Shown piece after piece: positions 62,100 to 64,000 of a DNA stretch of 64,000 nt; position 1 is the first letter of the stretch; every line of letters starts with the position of its first letter. The translations under genes were made by a program, and so were the position numbers. The stretch is from Methanosarcinales archaeon Methan_01 (GTDB lineage Archaea > Halobacteriota > Methanosarcinia > Methanotrichales > Methanotrichaceae): contig LUYE01000033.1 in assembly GCA_001602645.1 (NCBI GenBank), positions 1-64,000 on the forward strand, given 5' to 3'. The notes below the pieces were generated by a model. It was given only the letters and a program-made list of their open reading frames with translations, was not told the DNA's origin and did not search any database.

Positions 62100-62621
62100 A
62101 TGATCATCATCCGAGAAGAGAGGCCCGAGGACGCAGAGGCGATCCGACGGGTCAACAACGAGGCCTTCGGCCAGCCGGCGGAGGCCGAGGTCGTCGACCG
62201 GCTCCGGGAGAGCTGCAAAGACCTCTTATCCATCGTGGCAGTCGAGGGGGGAGAGGTGGTGGGGCACATCCTCTTCAGCCCGGCGACGATCGGAGGAGAG
62301 GGGGCGACCCACGAGGTCGCAGGGATGGGGCTCGCGCCGATGGCGGTGCTGCCGGAGCGGCAGGGCCAGGGGATCGGGTCCCTCCTGATCCACAACGGGA
62401 TAAAGATGCTGAGGGATAGGGGCTCCCCCTTCATCATCGTTCTTGGATACCCGGAGTACTACCCCCGCTTCGGCTTCGAGAGGGCGTCCCGGTACGGGAT
62501 CCACAGCCAGTGGTCGGAGGTTCCCGACGAGGCGTTCATGATCCTGATCCTCAACAAGACGGCGATGGTTGGGGCTTCAGGGATAGCCAGCTATCGGAGG
62601 GAGTTTGACGAGGCGATGTAA
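62100..62621 (+). CDS. GNAT N-acetyltransferase, YhbS type
   Basis: 173 residues, MIIIREERPEDAEAIRRVNN start. The acetyl-CoA site is LPERQGQGIGSLLIHNGIKM, preceded by the beta-bulge GMGLAPMAVLPE; PFIIVLGYPEYYPRFGFER is the YhbS-type C-terminal signature. Substrate unknown. AGGTGG precedes the ATG. The base composition matches the GC-rich core, unlike the neighbouring decayed sequence. Confidence 0.9.
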   Translation: MIIIREERPEDAEAIRRVNNEAFGQPAEAEVVDRLRESCKDLLSIVAVEGGEVVGHILFSPATIGGEGATHEVAGMGLAPMAVLPERQGQGIGSLLIHNGIKMLRDRGSPFIIVLGYPEYYPRFGFERASRYGIHSQWSEVPDEAFMILILNKTAMVGASGIASYRREFDEAM

Positions 62622-62703
62622 GAGTATGAAGAGGCGCTGAGGCGAGGCTTCCCGCACCTCAGCGCCGAATTTGGGTAGAGGGTGGTCAGCATGAACTTTC
62701 CCA

Positions 62704-62877
62704 TCATCTCAGGTTCTTCTTTCTGAGATATAACGCCCCCCATATAAGGCCTATAACGATCGTTGCTGTGAAAGCCAACGCGCTTAATAATATACGGTCG
62801 TATATATATAAAATATAGCATAGTATTAAGCCCGCTATACCGAACATAATCATATTTTCATCGCGCTTCATTTTCAT
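62704..62877 (-). CDS. 57-residue membrane protein
   Basis: From ATG 62877 (a second ATG six bases on), with GAGGTGG just above. Two hydrophobic helices (MIMFGIAGLILCYILYIY, ILLSALAFTATIVIGLIWGA) flanked by charged ends (MKMKRDEN, LRKKNLR). Function unknown. It may belong to the small leftward group headed by the DUF61 gene. Confidence 0.6.
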   Translation of the reverse strand: MKMKRDENMIMFGIAGLILCYILYIYDRILLSALAFTATIVIGLIWGALYLRKKNLR

Positions 62878-62972
62878 CCGACCACCTCGACCACCCAGTA
62901 TATTATCCGATTCTACTTGCTGGAATGGAACTGCTCGACCTCTCATTCGATCAGCTGGCACAGAGGCAAGAA

Positions 62973-63365
62973 TCACCGCTTCTGGACATCCTCCCTCGTC
63001 CTCCGCCGCGATTTGAGGGCGAGGTCCCGACCTGTAGCCATAGAGAGCCTTCTCCACTCCACCAGGTGATGAACCTGTTCAATGATCCTGTCCAAACGCT
63101 GTTCTTCTACCTCAGGGACAAGCTCGCCAGAGTCGAGCTCTTCAAGGAACTCGCCTAGCTTCCTCCTGACGATGAATGCCTCCGCATCATCCCTATATCT
63201 CGAACAGATCTCGTCCAACTTTTGCATGGAGATCTTCAGAGACGCCCGATATATGTCGTGAACCCCAGTCACCTGAACCTTGATCTTCGCCTCCACCATC
63301 GCCTCTCTTGCCCTTTTCAGAAGCACCTCAACATCCTGAAAGAGATAACCGCTCGCCTCGGACAT
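62973..63365 (-). CDS. unknown helical protein
   Basis: 130 residues from ATG 63365, after GGTGGAGCAAATA. Strongly helical and charged: FQDVEVLLKRAREAMVEAKI, SMQKLDEICSRYRDDAEAFI, LDRIIEQVHHLVEWRRLSMA. No recognised family. It is preceded, 13 bases apart, by a small membrane protein gene and then the DUF61 gene, all on the same strand, so probably an operon. Confidence 0.65.
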   Translation of the reverse strand: MSEASGYLFQDVEVLLKRAREAMVEAKIKVQVTGVHDIYRASLKISMQKLDEICSRYRDDAEAFIVRRKLGEFLEELDSGELVPEVEEQRLDRIIEQVHHLVEWRRLSMATGRDLALKSRRRTREDVQKR

Positions 63366-63377
63366 TATTTGCTCCAC

Positions 63378-63548
63378 CTAAAATAATCCAACGTAGCGCA
63401 TCGCAAGGTAGACCATGTAGACGCCTCCGATGAAGAGCGAGAACGTAGCGCAGATCGATGCTATCCACACCATGAAGTAGATCTTGACCCGGACGTCCTT
63501 CTTATTCAACATCCGCTCCAGATAATAATCACTATGCAACGATCGCAC
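63378..63548 (-). CDS. 56-residue two-helix membrane protein
   Basis: From GTG 63548 (GAAGGA above), or from ATG 63512. It reads VRSLHSDYYLERMLNKKDVR and VKIYFMVWIASICATFSLFI, GGVYMVYLAMRYVGLF. Two membrane segments are clear. The frame starts 5 bases after the DUF61 stop and ends 13 bases before the next gene, which supports it as a real member of the operon. Function unknown. Confidence 0.6.
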   Translation of the reverse strand: MRSLHSDYYLERMLNKKDVRVKIYFMVWIASICATFSLFIGGVYMVYLAMRYVGLF

Positions 63549-63553
63549 ATCCT

Positions 63554-63973
63554 TCAGGCTGTGGTAATTATGAAGGCATACTGCGTTGCCGAGGGGAACT
63601 CTCTCCTCAGCCTGCGGACGTCGGGCCTGAATATGACCATCTCATCAGTGGTTTTCCGCTCCTCTCCAAGGATCTCCTGGACGATGTCGCAGTATACCCT
63701 ACCCCTTATCCTGGCTGCAGAACGGCCGTAATCTGGGGCCATTTCGATGAGGAGGGGGAGCTTTAACATTTCGGCTTCCTCTCCCCACTTCGACCCGATG
63801 ATCTTCTCAATCGATTCAAGCTCCTCCCTCCTTATCCTGTGAGTGGATCCGTCCCGGCAGACAACTCTCGGTTTCTCCTCCCTCAACAGATCTCCGAGGG
63901 TCTTTCGCTCCGCCGGAAGGTGATCGTTCAGCGACCTGACCAGCTTTGCGAAGACCCTCGATTCTGGGTCCAT
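63554..63973 (-). CDS. DUF61 (UPF0216) family protein
   Basis: 139 residues with AAGGAGGTGAG just above the ATG. The archaeal family is recognisable by LNDHLPAERKTLGDLLREEK, VVCRDGSTHRIRREELESIE, LPLLIEMAPDYGRSAARIRG. Its function is unknown. The family is commonly linked with archaeal core genes. It heads the small leftward operon. Confidence 0.9.
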   Translation of the reverse strand: MDPESRVFAKLVRSLNDHLPAERKTLGDLLREEKPRVVCRDGSTHRIRREELESIEKIIGSKWGEEAEMLKLPLLIEMAPDYGRSAARIRGRVYCDIVQEILGEERKTTDEMVIFRPDVRRLRREFPSATQYAFIITTA

Positions 63974-64000
63974 CTCACCTCCTTATGCGCGGAATTATGG

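Noticed and set aside
1-64000. Prophage, integrated plasmid or intact insertion sequence
   Set aside because: No integrase, transposase, terminase, capsid or replication-initiator gene and no att-like repeats at the tRNA genes were found.

Overview
The window is a GC-rich (roughly 60%) stretch of a methanogenic archaeal chromosome. Archaeal markers include a signal recognition particle RNA, the DP1 subunit of DNA polymerase D, fibrillarin, NreA with a PCNA-binding tail, archaeal UMP kinase, a eukaryote-like signal peptidase, TATA-type promoters and leaderless starts. A methanogenesis marker 8 gene at the left edge points to a methanogen. The mix of Methanosarcina-like accessory genes, high GC and many secreted repeat proteins fits the Methanotrichaceae (Methanothrix/Methanosaeta group); that assignment is an inference.

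Layout. 0-21.6 kb is mainly housekeeping: mmp8 (partial), msrB, a nitroreductase, SRP RNA, hsp20, nreA, hisI, two radical SAM/CBS genes, pyrH, adk, a polyprenol/diacylglycerol kinase-like gene, glyS, a saccharopine dehydrogenase-like gene, carA-carB, two tRNAs (Val, Phe) and small genes. It is interrupted at 4-5 kb by a RelE-type toxin-antitoxin pair next to a broken copy of the nreA 3' end. 21.6-34.5 kb is an accessory, metal-related region: solute-binding protein, Cys-rich secreted protein, DtxR-type regulator, secreted FmdE-like protein, feoA-feoA-split feoB and scraps of old genes. 34.7-44.3 kb returns to conserved archaeal genes (GerW, DUF2953, ketopantoate reductase, PII plus two DUF1538 transport-like proteins, DP1, signal peptidase, fibrillarin, NikR). 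44.5-52.5 kb is a family of large secreted TPR/HEAT/beta-helix/propeller proteins with recent internal duplications and one frameshift. 53-62 kb is a second metal/cofactor-like island: two solute-binding proteins (one with a dockerin-like segment), a methyltransferase-TrmO fusion, a PadR-FmdE fusion, and an operon joining a metal-chelate-type binding protein, a methyltransferase and a radical SAM protein with a CX5CX2C cluster motif. The right end holds small genes next to a DUF61 gene.

The most interesting system is an apparent metal (probably iron) regulon between 24 and 44.5 kb. Six sites share one architecture, TTAGG-N16-CCTAA, and five of them carry a third half-site five bases further on. 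These five face leftward towards the DtxR-like regulator, the secreted FmdE-like gene, a methyltransferase gene, and two tandem copies of an approximately 170-nt structured RNA just upstream of the feo operon. The two RNA copies keep the same stems with compensatory changes, carry no conserved reading frame, and expose a loop that matches the anti-Shine-Dalgarno sequence. This resembles, in an archaeon, the tandem iron-controlled small RNAs of bacteria, or else a duplicated leader element.

Several 3'-end fragments of nearby genes (nreA, the 43.9-kb gene, the 57.5-kb gene) are scattered as decayed partial copies, so the region has been reshaped by segmental duplication and decay. No intact transposase, integrase or CRISPR array was seen.
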